Shown here: positions 26,460-34,593 of the stretch, piece after piece
How positions within the stretch are numbered: the first letter of the stretch is position 1
Layout of the letters: every line of letters starts with the position of its first letter
NCBI RefSeq assembly: GCF_018127785.1
Contig: NZ_CP072390.1
Coordinates: 992,001-1,056,000, forward strand
Direction: 5' to 3'
DNA: 64,000 bases
Origin: Prevotella scopos JCM 17725
Lineage (GTDB): Bacteria > Bacteroidota > Bacteroidia > Bacteroidales > Bacteroidaceae
Position numbers and translations under genes: made by a program
The notes under the pieces: generated by a model
Told to the model about the DNA's origin: nothing
Databases searched by the model: none
What the model saw: only the letters and a program-made list of their open reading frames with translations

Positions 26460-27344
26460 ATGAACATTTTAGTTACAGGAGCCAACGGACAACTTGGCAA
26501 CGAGATACAACTCGTATCTAAGCAGAGTAAAGACAACTATATCTTCACTGATGTGTGTGAGGGATATACTAAGTTAGACATTACGAATCTGGAAGACATC
26601 CGAAAGATGGTACATGACAATCAGATAGAATTTATCATCAATTGCGCTGCATGGACTAATGTGGACAAAGCAGAGACAGCGGGTGAGATTGTTGAATTGC
26701 TCAATGCTGTTGCACCAGAGAACCTTGCTAAGGCAATGAAAGAAGTCGATGGTCTGCTTGTTCATGTCAGTACAGACTATGTTTTTGGTGGAGACCCATA
26801 TAACACTCCTTGTAAGGAAGACATGAAGGGTACTCCAACTGGTGTTTATGGACTAACAAAGCTACATGGCGAAGAGAAGATTCAAGCTACTGGCGTGAAA
26901 CACATCATTCTTCGTACAGCATGGCTTTATAGTGAGTTTGGTCATAACTTTGTTAAGACAATGATTAATCTCACAGCAACTAAGCAACAGTTGAAAGTTG
27001 TCTTTGACCAATGTGGTACACCCACCTACGCTGGCGACTTGGCAGATGCCATCTATGACATTATTGAGCAGCGTAAGTATGAAGGTAAAAGTGGAATCTA
27101 TCACTTCTCTAACGAGGGCGTATGTAGTTGGTACGACTTCACCATTAAAATTGCAGAACTTGCAGGAAATAAGGACTGTGAGATTCTGCCTTGCCATAGT
27201 GACGAGTTCCCTTCACCTGTTAAACGTCCAGCCTATTCAGTCCTTGACAAGACAAAGATTAAGGAGACCTTCAGCATAAAGATTCCTTATTGGGTTGACT
27301 CGCTGAAGAAGTGTATGAAAGGCTTGCAAGAACAAGACAAATAA
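26460..27344 (+). CDS. rfbD: dTDP-4-dehydrorhamnose reductase
   Basis: A 294-residue NAD(P)H-dependent SDR-type enzyme that makes dTDP-L-rhamnose in the last step of its synthesis. MNILVTGANGQLGNEI is the Rossmann loop, VHVSTDYVFGGD near residue 101 the active-site Ser/Thr strand, YGLTKLHGE near 127 the catalytic Tyr-x3-Lys, and FDQCGTPTYAGDLA near 180 the sugar-nucleotide region. The other rhamnose genes are not nearby. It could supply dTDP-rhamnose for the capsule locus or for the rhamnosyltransferase-like GT2 there, which is inference. Confidence 0.93.
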   Translation: MNILVTGANGQLGNEIQLVSKQSKDNYIFTDVCEGYTKLDITNLEDIRKMVHDNQIEFIINCAAWTNVDKAETAGEIVELLNAVAPENLAKAMKEVDGLLVHVSTDYVFGGDPYNTPCKEDMKGTPTGVYGLTKLHGEEKIQATGVKHIILRTAWLYSEFGHNFVKTMINLTATKQQLKVVFDQCGTPTYAGDLADAIYDIIEQRKYEGKSGIYHFSNEGVCSWYDFTIKIAELAGNKDCEILPCHSDEFPSPVKRPAYSVLDKTKIKETFSIKIPYWVDSLKKCMKGLQEQDK

Positions 27345-27471
27345 TAGGAGTAGTATCAGAGATTAGTCAGAAAGCGTCAAGACCTAAACCTCTTCAAAAG
27401 ATAATGGGGAGAAGTTAGTTGCACTCAGACAACAACAGACTTTTCAGGTACTCCAAAAGATTATAAAATAA

Positions 27472-29040
27472 ATGAATGAAATAGAACGCAGGCGAACGTT
27501 CGCCATTATCTCTCACCCAGATGCCGGTAAGACTACGCTGACAGAGAAGTTCCTTCTCTTCGGTGGTCAGATTCAAGTTGCTGGTGCGGTGAAGAGCAAT
27601 AAGATACGCAAGACAGCTACATCCGACTGGATGGATATTGAGAAACAACGTGGTATCTCAGTATCAACCTCTGTGATGGAGTTTGACTATGAAGGTTATA
27701 AGGTAAACATCCTCGACACTCCTGGTCACCAGGACTTTGCCGAGGACACTTATCGTACACTGACGGCTGTAGATTCAGCCATCATCGTTGTCGATTCAGC
27801 GAAGGGTGTAGAGGCACAGACACGTAAGTTGATGGAAGTGTGCCGCATGCGTAACACACCTGTTATCATCTTCATCAATAAGATGGACCGTGAAGGTCGT
27901 GACCCATTTGAAGTGTTGGATGAACTGGAAGAAGAACTCCAAATCAGCGTACGCCCACTCTCATGGCCAATCGGTCAGGGACAACGTTTTAAGGGTGTAT
28001 ATAACATCTACGAACAACAGCTGAATCTCTTCACACCAAACAAACAACGTGTGACAGAGAAGGTTGAGGTAGATATCAACTCCGAAGCATTGGATGAGCA
28101 GGTAGGTGCAGAGTTCGCAGAACAATTACGCAATGACCTTGAATTGGTTAATGGCGTTTATTCAGACTTTGATGTTGAAGCTTACCGCCGCGCAGAGGTT
28201 GCACCCGTTTTCTTCGGTTCAGCATTGAACAACTTCGGTGTACAAGAACTTCTTAACTGTTTCGTTCAGATAGCACCAAGTCCACGTTCTACCAAGGCTG
28301 AAGAACGTGTAGTAGAACCTACTGAACCTAAGTTTACAGGTTTCATCTTTAAGATTACAGCCAATATCGATCCTAACCATCGTAGTTGTATTGCCTTTTG
28401 TAAGGTATGCTCTGGTAAATTCCAGCGTAACCAGCCTTATCTCCACGTTCGTAGCGATAAGACAATGCGTTTCTCCTCTCCTACTCAGTTCATGGCGCAA
28501 CGTAAAAGTACAGTAGAAGAGGCTTACCCAGGTGACATTGTAGGCTTGCCAGATAGTGGTGGTGTCTTTAAGATAGGTGACACACTGACTGAAGGAGAGA
28601 GCCTCCACTTCCGCGGCTTACCAAGCTTCTCACCAGAGCTATTCAAATACATTGAGAACGACGACCCTATGAAGTCTAAGCAGTTCCAGAAAGGTATTGA
28701 ACAGCTGATGAACGAAGGTGTCGCACAGTCGTTTGTCAATCAGTTTAACAATCGTCGTATTGTAGGAACCGTTGGACAACTTCAATTTGAGGTTATCCAA
28801 TACCGATTAGAGCATGAGTACAATGCAAAGTGTCGCTGGGAACCCGTACATCTTTACAAAGCTTGTTGGATTGAAGCTGACGATGAGAAAGAATTAGAGA
28901 ACTTCAAGAAACGTAAATATCAATATATGGCAAAGGATATTGAAGGGCGTGATGTTTTTCTCGCAGACTCCGGCTACGTGCTAAGCATGGCACAACAAGA
29001 CTTTGAGCACATCCGTTTCCACTTTACAAGTGAGTTCTAA
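27472..29040 (+). CDS. prfC: Peptide chain release factor 3 (GTPase)
   Basis: A 522-residue translational GTPase that removes RF1/RF2 from the ribosome after termination. The G domain shows [20 protein letters not shown] (G1, residues 14-33), [11 protein letters not shown] (G2), [14 protein letters not shown] (G3) and [12 protein letters not shown] (G4). Domain II begins near residue 290 and domain III near 400, with [16 protein letters not shown] typical of RF3. Length is normal. It follows rfbD by 127 bp and ends in a strong terminator. Confidence 0.97.
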   Translation: MNEIERRRTFAIISHPDAGKTTLTEKFLLFGGQIQVAGAVKSNKIRKTATSDWMDIEKQRGISVSTSVMEFDYEGYKVNILDTPGHQDFAEDTYRTLTAVDSAIIVVDSAKGVEAQTRKLMEVCRMRNTPVIIFINKMDREGRDPFEVLDELEEELQISVRPLSWPIGQGQRFKGVYNIYEQQLNLFTPNKQRVTEKVEVDINSEALDEQVGAEFAEQLRNDLELVNGVYSDFDVEAYRRAEVAPVFFGSALNNFGVQELLNCFVQIAPSPRSTKAEERVVEPTEPKFTGFIFKITANIDPNHRSCIAFCKVCSGKFQRNQPYLHVRSDKTMRFSSPTQFMAQRKSTVEEAYPGDIVGLPDSGGVFKIGDTLTEGESLHFRGLPSFSPELFKYIENDDPMKSKQFQKGIEQLMNEGVAQSFVNQFNNRRIVGTVGQLQFEVIQYRLEHEYNAKCRWEPVHLYKACWIEADDEKELENFKKRKYQYMAKDIEGRDVFLADSGYVLSMAQQDFEHIRFHFTSEF

Positions 29041-29059
29041 TTTAAGATTAAGATCATAA

Positions 29060-29098
29060 AAAGCACCAAAGAACAGTTCGTTTCTTTGGCGCTTTTTT
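29060..29098 (+). terminator. Intrinsic terminator of prfC
   Basis: AAGCACCAAAGAA pairs with TTTCTTTGGCGCTT around CAGTTCG, with one A-C mismatch, and a T6 run follows. Confidence 0.85.
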
Positions 29099-29147
29099 AT
29101 TAAGTGATACTTAAAAAAATCTGTATCACAAACTTATTAAGAGTTGT

Positions 29148-29522
29148 CTATCGCTTGATAAACTTTTTACCATTTTGTATTACAACACCCTTATAATCCT
29201 TACTTACACGCTGCCCTGCGGGGTTATAGATAGGTGCATTCTCATTCAGTTCTATCGAGCTTACAGTTTCGATACCATCAGAAGTTGTAGTTGTTACTAT
29301 AACTTTTCTAAGATATGCTTTCTTCACATTGAGTACAACTTTCTTTGAAGAACCACCCCAATTTTGAAAATAATAAGTATTCTTACCTGACACTTCTGTT
29401 GAATCTGTAAGTGTCCCAACATCTACATTATTAGCCTTATCCCAATGATTAAAAGAAATAGCAAAAACAATTTTGGAGATGGTTTCTGTTGCACTTTCAA
29501 TGTATAATCTTTTATTTATCCT
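29148..29522 (-). pseudogene. C-terminal remnant of a secreted Bacteroidales protein
   Basis: A reading frame open from 29522 to the stop at 29148 (about 124 residues) has no ATG; the only plausible start is a GTG at 29393. The upstream part reads TISKIVFAISFNHWDKANNV, and the end reads YNPAGQRVSKDYKGVVIQNG, which matches the YNLAGQRV...YKGIVI type of tail found on many large secreted or surface Prevotella proteins. The 5' part and signal peptide are missing, so it is most likely a truncated leftover. It is bounded by the prfC terminator and a promoter for a small RNA. Confidence 0.65.
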
Positions 29523-29603
29523 TTATGATATGAATGCCGACTGACGGAATAAGTCAATGTGTGCGCTTACAATGTTAAAAACATATTTTTTTACTGATAA
29601 AAC

Positions 29604-29634
29604 TTGCTTTATTCCATTTTTTATTCTATATTTG
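29604..29634 (+). promoter_or_regulatory. Promoter of a candidate small RNA
   Basis: TTG (29604-29606), a 20-bp spacer and TATATTTG (29627-29634) give a strong match to the -33/-7 pattern. The first strong terminator downstream ends at 29711, with no gene in between. Confidence 0.7.
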
Positions 29635-29639
29635 CGAAG

Positions 29640-29712
29640 TGTTTTTCACTGATTTAGATATTTTGCTAAATCATTTTCGAGGTTGGTAGCTTCCTGCACC
29701 AACCTCTTTTTA
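29640..29712 (+). ncRNA. Candidate small RNA of about 70 nt
   Basis: Starting 5-6 bp after the promoter, the transcript would fold into a hairpin with stem TGATTTAG/CTAAATCA (29650-29657 and 29666-29673) and then an intrinsic terminator with stem GAGGTTGGT/ACCAACCTC (29679-29687 and 29698-29706) followed by T5. No start codon with a sensible frame lies inside it. Promoter, one isolated hairpin and a terminator within 110 bp are the hallmarks of a small regulatory RNA. It could also be a leader of the lipoprotein gene at 29801, but that gene has its own promoter. Confidence 0.6.
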
Positions 29713-29745
29713 TTTATCCATCAGAATTAAAATCTATCTTTTAAC

Positions 29746-29776
29746 TTGACTTGTTACGAATATTTATTTACCTTTG
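29746..29776 (+). promoter_or_regulatory. Promoter of the lipoprotein gene
   Basis: TTG at 29746-29748, 20 bp, then TACCTTTG at 29769-29776, 24 bp before the ATG at 29801. Confidence 0.65.
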
Positions 29777-29800
29777 TAACAGATTATTAATCTTGATTCT

Positions 29801-30286
29801 ATGAAACAAAACAGATATTTTCTCTCGCTTTTAATACTAGTATTATTGTTTAGTTGTGGCAAAACCATCTTGCCATCAGACAATAAAGAGGAAGACGAAA
29901 TAGAAAAGCAGGACTCTTCTTCCTCACCAGACGAGTTAGACCTCTACACTATCAGTGAATTTATAGAAGGCGACTTCGGGAATAGAGAGGTGTGGGTACA
30001 CGGCTATATCGTTGGTGCGTGTAAACGCAGCATAAAGCAAGCAGAATGGGAACCACCCTTCACAGCCAATTCAGCAGTACTCCTAGCAGACAGTCCCGAT
30101 GAGACTGACGCAACGAATGTCATCTCCATTCAGATGGTTAACAAACAGATGAAAACTGAAATAGCTTTAGATGCAAATCCACAAAACTATGGAAGACATA
30201 TAGCCTTTTGTGGTGTCAAACAAAAATACTTGGGAATACCTGGTATGAAAAAGCACGTACAAGCCAGCGAATGGTTGGATGAGTGA
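29801..30286 (+). CDS. Lipoprotein with a DUF6359-like OB-fold domain
   Basis: A 161-residue exported lipoprotein. The signal peptide MKQNRYFLSLLILVLLFSCG has a lipobox with Cys at residue 19, followed by an acidic, Ser-rich linker (DNKEEDEIEKQDSSSS). The body from about residue 47 reads YTISEFIEGDFGNREVWVHG, then IVGACKR, and ends with GRHIAFCGVKQKYLGIPGMK, the pattern of short OB-like domains found in Bacteroidetes surface proteins. The first residues after Cys (GKTI) do not give a strong surface-export signal. Function is unknown. Confidence 0.8.
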   Translation: MKQNRYFLSLLILVLLFSCGKTILPSDNKEEDEIEKQDSSSSPDELDLYTISEFIEGDFGNREVWVHGYIVGACKRSIKQAEWEPPFTANSAVLLADSPDETDATNVISIQMVNKQMKTEIALDANPQNYGRHIAFCGVKQKYLGIPGMKKHVQASEWLDE

Positions 30287-30302
30287 CTTTTTGTATAAAA
30301 GA

Positions 30303-30334
30303 TTTGCATTAAGAAGGAAAAATGATTATATTTG
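30303..30334 (+). promoter_or_regulatory. Promoter of the ECF sigma factor gene
   Basis: TTTG at 30303-30306, 20 bp, TATATTTG at 30327-30334, and then about 65 nt of leader to the ATG at 30405. It sits just 17 bp after the lipoprotein stop, giving the sigma gene its own start. Confidence 0.75.
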
Positions 30335-30404
30335 CAACTCAATTAATAAAAATAATAAGAAAAGCCTATCGAAAAACTTCTACTTCATAAGAAAAAAAAT
30401 AAAG

Positions 30405-31001
30405 ATGAAGAAATTGAATGAGATGACCGACGAGCAGTTGGCATTGTCATACATTGAAGGAAGCAACGATGCTTTCGATTTATTGCTTTCACGCAATCAA
30501 TCGAAACTTTTTTCGTATATTCTATTCGTTGTTCGTGATAGGGATGCTGCTGACGATTTGTTTCAAGAAACCTTTGTAAAGATCATTACAAAGTTACAAC
30601 AAGGTAGGTACTCACCAACAGGTAAGTTCTCTGCATGGATTATGCGTATTGCTCATAATGTCATTATGGATTGGTATCGTGCGCAACGTGCAGACAAGGT
30701 GGTTGATGCACCTAAAGACAATGACTTATCAAATGTTGGTGGTGACGATATTGTTATCGACAATATTGAGTGTCAGTTTATTAATAGCCAAACACTCTCT
30801 GATGTGAAACGAATGATGAATCTTCTTCCTGCAACACAGCGTGAGGTCGTGTTTATGCGATTCTATCAAGAGATGTCATTTAAAGAGATTGCTGAAACAA
30901 CAGGTGTTAGCATTAACACTAGTCTTGGCAGAATGCGCTATGCTATCTTCAACTTGAGAAGAATGATGCGCGAACATAAGGTAAGTTTGCTCTTAACATA
31001 A
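30405..31001 (+). CDS. ECF-type RNA polymerase sigma factor
   Basis: A 198-residue sigma factor with region 2 at about residues 25-95 (YILFVVRDRDAADDLFQETF, then FSAWIMRIAHNVIMDWYR) and region 4 at about 130-190 (LLPATQREVVFMRFYQEMSF, then EIAETTGVSINTSLGRMRYA). Regions 1.1 and 3 are absent, as in ECF sigma factors. I start it at 30405, which puts the promoter at 30303-30334 upstream; an earlier in-frame ATG at 30279 lies upstream of that promoter. No anti-sigma gene lies next to it, so its control is unknown. Confidence 0.9.
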   Translation: MKKLNEMTDEQLALSYIEGSNDAFDLLLSRNQSKLFSYILFVVRDRDAADDLFQETFVKIITKLQQGRYSPTGKFSAWIMRIAHNVIMDWYRAQRADKVVDAPKDNDLSNVGGDDIVIDNIECQFINSQTLSDVKRMMNLLPATQREVVFMRFYQEMSFKEIAETTGVSINTSLGRMRYAIFNLRRMMREHKVSLLLT

Positions 31002-31034
31002 ATACAAGAAGCATTCCTCTTTTTTCTATACTAT

Positions 31035-31086
31035 ATACCCTCACCTATCTTTTTACAGTTTGATAAGGACAAGTGAGGGTATTTTC
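31035..31086 (+). terminator. Terminator after the sigma factor gene
   Basis: ATACCCTCAC (31035-31044) pairs with GTGAGGGTAT (31073-31082), with TTT following. An inner TATC/GATA stem narrows the 28-base loop. Confidence 0.65.
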
Positions 31087-31100
31087 ACATTCAAGCGTGT

Positions 31101-31757
31101 TTATCTATGCAATTGCTTGAGTGAATGAATAGTAGCCTTGGGGTCGGCTGCTTTAAATACATAGCTACCACTTACGAGTATGTCAACCCCTGCTTCAACC
31201 AGACGAGGAGCCGTGTCTGCTTGTACACCTCCATCTACTTCTATCAGGGTCTTACTTCCCTCACGCTCAATTAGTTGACGAAGACGTTGCACTTTCCTGA
31301 TACTGCTCTCAATGAATTTTTGTCCACCAAAACCAGGGTTTACACTCATCAGTTGAACAACATCTACATCGCAAATTATATCCTCAAGAACATTAACAGG
31401 TGTTGAAGGATTAAGCGTCACACCAGCTTTCATTCCTGCAGCATGAATTGCTTGTATCGTCCGATGCAAGTGAAGACAAGCTTCATACTGAACATTCATG
31501 ATAGCGGCACCAGTATTAGCAACCTGCTGAATATAGTTCTCTGGATAAACAATCATTAGATGTACGTCCATCGGTTTCTTACAGGCTTTACCAACTACCT
31601 CAAGGATTGGGAATCCAAAAGAAATGTTTGGTACAAAGACGCCATCCATAACATCCATATGAAGCCAATCAGCCTCACTTTCATTAATCATTTCAATCTC
31701 CTTGTCCAAATGCAGGAAGTCAGCGGAGAGCAAAGAAGGTGATATAATAATTTCCAT
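31101..31757 (-). CDS. rpe: Ribulose-phosphate 3-epimerase
   Basis: A 218-residue TIM-barrel enzyme of the pentose phosphate pathway that interconverts ribulose-5-phosphate and xylulose-5-phosphate. ISPSLLSADFLHLDKEI is the N-terminal strand, WLHMDVMDGVFVPNISFG near residue 32 carries the metal-binding His and catalytic Asp, MSVNPGFGGQKFI near 137 the phosphate loop, IEVDGGVQADTAP near 172 the second catalytic Asp, and VSGSYVF the final phosphate site. Normal length. The 42-residue gene ends 7 bp before its start, so the two are probably cotranscribed. Confidence 0.96.
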   Translation of the reverse strand: MEIIISPSLLSADFLHLDKEIEMINESEADWLHMDVMDGVFVPNISFGFPILEVVGKACKKPMDVHLMIVYPENYIQQVANTGAAIMNVQYEACLHLHRTIQAIHAAGMKAGVTLNPSTPVNVLEDIICDVDVVQLMSVNPGFGGQKFIESSIRKVQRLRQLIEREGSKTLIEVDGGVQADTAPRLVEAGVDILVSGSYVFKAADPKATIHSLKQLHR

Positions 31758-31764
31758 ATCGATA

Positions 31765-31893
31765 TTAGTTCAAGCAGAAGGTTTGCATCTTCCCATTGAT
31801 TTTAATAACACGATAGCTATAAGCTATCTGTCGGATAAGGTTAAGCGTCTTTTCAGACGGCTTAAGTTCTTCTGATGTAAATATTCTAACCAT
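31765..31893 (-). CDS. Small conserved-looking protein of 42 residues, cotranscribed with rpe
   Basis: An ATG at 31893 opens a 42-codon frame ending TAA at 31765. The product starts MVRIFTSEELKPSEKTLNLI and ends KINGKMQTFCLN. It is charged and mainly helical with no signal peptide or membrane segment. A nearly identical opening and the ending NGK..xFCLN is a pattern I have seen in other small Prevotella and Bacteroides proteins, which supports it as real. The function is unknown. Two short inverted repeats in the coding sequence (GATAGCT/AGCTATC and CGTC/GACG) may fold in the mRNA. Confidence 0.65.
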   Translation of the reverse strand: MVRIFTSEELKPSEKTLNLIRQIAYSYRVIKINGKMQTFCLN

Positions 31894-32105
31894 AGGCCTT
31901 AATAACTTATTAATAATAGTTATGATATCTTCTAAACGCCATATAAAAAATATTATTATATCTATTCACAATAAATTTTTCACTTTTTATACAATTTGAA
32001 ACTATACCATAAAAGAAAACGTTCGCCTGCCTACTCTTAAACATCTTTCCTATGCAAAATAATGCTTTTCTTTACCAGACACGCCTATAATTCAATAATT
32101 TTATG

Positions 32106-32113
32106 TAAGTTTG
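32106..32113 (+). promoter_or_regulatory. -7 element of the trpF-like operon
   Basis: TAAGTTTG fits TAnnTTTG, 33 bp before the ATG at 32147. No -33 TTG at the ideal spacing is clear. Confidence 0.45.
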
Positions 32114-32146
32114 TAGCATAAAAGTATTTGAGCATTTTAAATCTAT

Positions 32147-32812
32147 ATGGTCATAAAGGTAAGTGGCATGCGTGATGCCAGCAATATTCACGAAGTATCC
32201 CAATTGGGCATAGACTGGGTAGGACTGGATTTTCGTCCTAATAGCGAACGTTATGTCAGCCAGATATCATCATGTGCGGGTATTATTCCAGACTATAGTA
32301 GCTTGTCTGCCTTATCTTCACAAGAGCCATCACAAAAAAATCACAGACTCGTTCTTTGTGGTGTCTTTGCTGATGATATGCCACAGAATATTGTTACTCG
32401 TGTTTTCAACTTCAACCTTGATATCGTTCAGCTGAGTGGAACGGAAAATATGGTGATGATAGATAATCTTCGACACACATTGGATCCTGATATACATGCA
32501 GGAATAAAGATTATGAAGTGCTTGGCTATCACTAAACCTGAAGACATAGAGAAATATAAAGAGTATGCGGAGGGAATTGATTATTTCCTCTTTGAAATCG
32601 ATGAGAATATAAAAGACTGGAATATCTTAGCATCTTATGATGGTAAGATTCCGTTCTTCATCAGTGGGAATATCAGCATTGACGACATAGAAAAGAACAG
32701 AGACTTTCATCACCCATTGTTCTATGGTATCGATGTGAATGAAGAGTTTGAAGCTGCGACTGCCATAAAGGATGTAGCTGCCCTGAAAGATCTTCTTGAA
32801 AAGTTAAAGTAA
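32147..32812 (+). CDS. TrpF-like protein lacking both catalytic residues
   Basis: A 221-residue protein with the phosphoribosylanthranilate isomerase barrel: LGIDWVGLDFRPNSERYV near residues 22-39, IVQLSG for the usual VQLHG, GIDYFLFEID near 142, PFFISGNI near 171 and GIDVNEEFEA near 195. The catalytic Cys of KICG is Ser here (KVSGM), and the Asp of the LFDT motif is Glu (LFEI). The Gly-rich loop that normally follows the Asp (YGGSG-like) is missing. Both changes and the loop loss suggest it no longer isomerises PRA, or does something else. It sits with trpG and an UpxY-like gene. Confidence 0.75.
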   Translation: MVIKVSGMRDASNIHEVSQLGIDWVGLDFRPNSERYVSQISSCAGIIPDYSSLSALSSQEPSQKNHRLVLCGVFADDMPQNIVTRVFNFNLDIVQLSGTENMVMIDNLRHTLDPDIHAGIKIMKCLAITKPEDIEKYKEYAEGIDYFLFEIDENIKDWNILASYDGKIPFFISGNISIDDIEKNRDFHHPLFYGIDVNEEFEAATAIKDVAALKDLLEKLK

Positions 32813-32841
32813 TACTCCCTAATTAGAGAATTGAGATACTG

Positions 32842-33411
32842 ATGAAAACTAACTGTGTTATCATTGACAACTACGATTCTTTTACCTATAATCTTGTCCA
32901 TCTCATAAAAGAACTAGGACTAAATGTTACTGTAGTACGTAACAATCAATTCTCACTTGAAGACTTGAATACCTACGATCGTATTGTTTTAAGCCCCGGT
33001 CCTGGTATCCCTTCAGAAGCAGGATTACTATTGGATGTTATAAAACATTATGCGGGTATAAAGCCCATCTTAGGAGTATGTTTAGGACATCAAGCTATTG
33101 GCGAGGTTTTTGGTGCAAAGTTAAAGAATTTATCAGATGTATTTCATGGTGTCACAACGAAAACAACACAAATAGTCGATACTCCTCTGTTTGAGGGTTT
33201 ACCAAAACATTTCCAAGTAGGTAGATATCATAGTTGGGTTGTAGAAAAAGAGCATTTTCCTAATTGCTTAGAGATAATAGCTGAGAGCAAAGAGGGATTA
33301 ATAATGGCATTACGCCATCGGACATACAACATTTATGGCATCCAATTCCACCCAGAGAGCGTTCTTACGCCTGATGGGAAAAAGATTATGGCTAATTGGT
33401 TACGCATTTAA
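32842..33411 (+). CDS. trpG: Anthranilate/aminodeoxychorismate synthase glutamine amidotransferase
   Basis: A 189-residue class I amidotransferase that delivers ammonia from glutamine to the partner synthase. DNYDSFTYNLVHLI starts it, SPGPGIP is the oxyanion region near 52, GVCLGHQAIGE near 78 holds the catalytic Cys, and GIQFHPESV near 168 holds the His and Glu of the triad. All catalytic residues are present. No TrpE or PabB gene is nearby, so its partner must lie elsewhere; PabA is equally possible. It lies 29 bp after the TrpF-like gene. Confidence 0.9.
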   Translation: MKTNCVIIDNYDSFTYNLVHLIKELGLNVTVVRNNQFSLEDLNTYDRIVLSPGPGIPSEAGLLLDVIKHYAGIKPILGVCLGHQAIGEVFGAKLKNLSDVFHGVTTKTTQIVDTPLFEGLPKHFQVGRYHSWVVEKEHFPNCLEIIAESKEGLIMALRHRTYNIYGIQFHPESVLTPDGKKIMANWLRI

Positions 33412-33435
33412 GAAGAAATTATTCTTGTACATACT

Positions 33436-34005
33436 ATGACAAAAGCAACAAGGTATATAGACGGAATCATTGATGACGGAGCATCTTGGTATGCACTAAG
33501 ACTATTCACATTAAAGCTGGAAGAGGTAAGAACCTACTTTACAAATCTTGGTTTGGAATGTTTTGTTCCAGAGCAATATGTTGACGTGGAAGGTGCTGAT
33601 GGTAAGCTCCACCCTATCTTACGCCCTATCGTGCGTAATCTCCTCTTTATCAAACAACCTAAGAAGGACAAATCACTTCAGAAGCTTATACAAGAAACCA
33701 ACTATAAAATTAGTATTATAAAAAAACATAAGGAGTCACAGGAATTGGCACTCATCCCTCATGATCAGATGTATGAGTTCCGATTGATGTGTAATCCTGA
33801 AATATCGATGCGCAAGTTTCTCTCGTCCGAAGAAGCTCAAATGAAAGCTGGAGATGAAGTGTTTGTTAAATTCGGTCCATTAAAAGGAATGAATGGGCGG
33901 TTAGTTCGGTCAAGTAAGAAATATTATCTACTAAAAGAAATACCAGGCTTAGGCGTTATGCTAAAGATTTCACGTTGGTGCTGCGTACCCATAGAAAAGA
34001 AATAA
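33436..34005 (+). CDS. NusG-like transcription antiterminator of the UpxY type
   Basis: A 189-residue NusG paralog. The N-terminal NGN domain includes SWYALRLFTLKLEEVRTYF and a two-strand block ending PIVRNLLFIKQ near residue 74, and a KOW motif is near residue 140 (AGDEVFVKFGPLKGMNGRLV). UpxY proteins let RNA polymerase read through the leaders of capsule loci, where they normally are the first gene. Here the gene stands alone after trpG, at the opposite side of the window from the capsule locus and in the other direction. It might serve another capsule locus, or be an orphan regulator. Confidence 0.82.
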   Translation: MTKATRYIDGIIDDGASWYALRLFTLKLEEVRTYFTNLGLECFVPEQYVDVEGADGKLHPILRPIVRNLLFIKQPKKDKSLQKLIQETNYKISIIKKHKESQELALIPHDQMYEFRLMCNPEISMRKFLSSEEAQMKAGDEVFVKFGPLKGMNGRLVRSSKKYYLLKEIPGLGVMLKISRWCCVPIEKK

Positions 34006-34285
34006 ACTCCATATCATTCTCGACACATAGTTTCTAAAATTGATTCTGCAACGTTTCTTTTGGATAACTAATGAACACTGTTAACCTTAGTCATACAAAG
34101 CTTTTCCCACAACATATCCTCTATCATCCATATATCATAGTGACCTTAGCGTCTCACACATGTTGTGCATTCCCACCAAACCAAGTGTGTCAGCCCCCCC
34201 ACCAAATCACTTCATGTTTTGGGGGAGAAAAAGTCAATACCAATTAGCAGATTTCATTGTACCGAGTAATCTATGAACTTGATTT
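34006..34285. other. Gene-free spacer with a C7 run and a GC hairpin
   Basis: Positions 34194-34200 are seven C, and CCCCC/GGGGG with CAAA/TTTG forms a small stem with a 10-base loop ending near 34225. It may mark the end of the UpxY-like transcript. I see no gene in this stretch. Confidence 0.4.
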
Positions 34286-34364
34286 CCTGTCACTCGTGTC
34301 ATTCATCTTAGATACTTAACTTATTATTTTACAGCAGGATACATAAAATGTTAAAAGTGACAGC
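34286..34364. repeat. Dispersed 79-bp element with CTGTCA/TGACAG ends (copy 2, inverted)
   Basis: Reading on the minus strand it begins GCTGTCACTTTTAACATTTT and ends ATGACACGAGTGACAGG. This matches copies 1 (4225) and 3 (57471); over the first 25 bases it differs from copy 3 at only a few positions. It lies downstream of the UpxY-like gene. Confidence 0.75.
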
Positions 34365-34539
34365 AATTCAAAATAAAACTATTCTTATGTTTATGCAATA
34401 ATTTCTTTCTTCTTTGAAAACTCTTGTTTTACAAGGTTTAAAGGAATAATTCCCTAAAAAATCTGCAGAGAGTTCCTTTCCCTATGAACCTATCAACCTA
34501 CAAGACATAAAAATACTCATACAGCATGATTGATGAAAC

Positions 34540-34575
34540 CATCAGTATGCTATATGAGCATTGTAAGTATATTAC
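34540..34575 (-). terminator. Possible terminator of the alpha-glucan operon
   Basis: On the minus strand AGCAT, TGATG, CATCA and ATGCT give a two-part stem just past the GH57 gene stop, followed by a short T-rich stretch (TATTTTTATG). Confidence 0.45.
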
Positions 34576-34593
34576 TACAGAATTTTACTTCGA

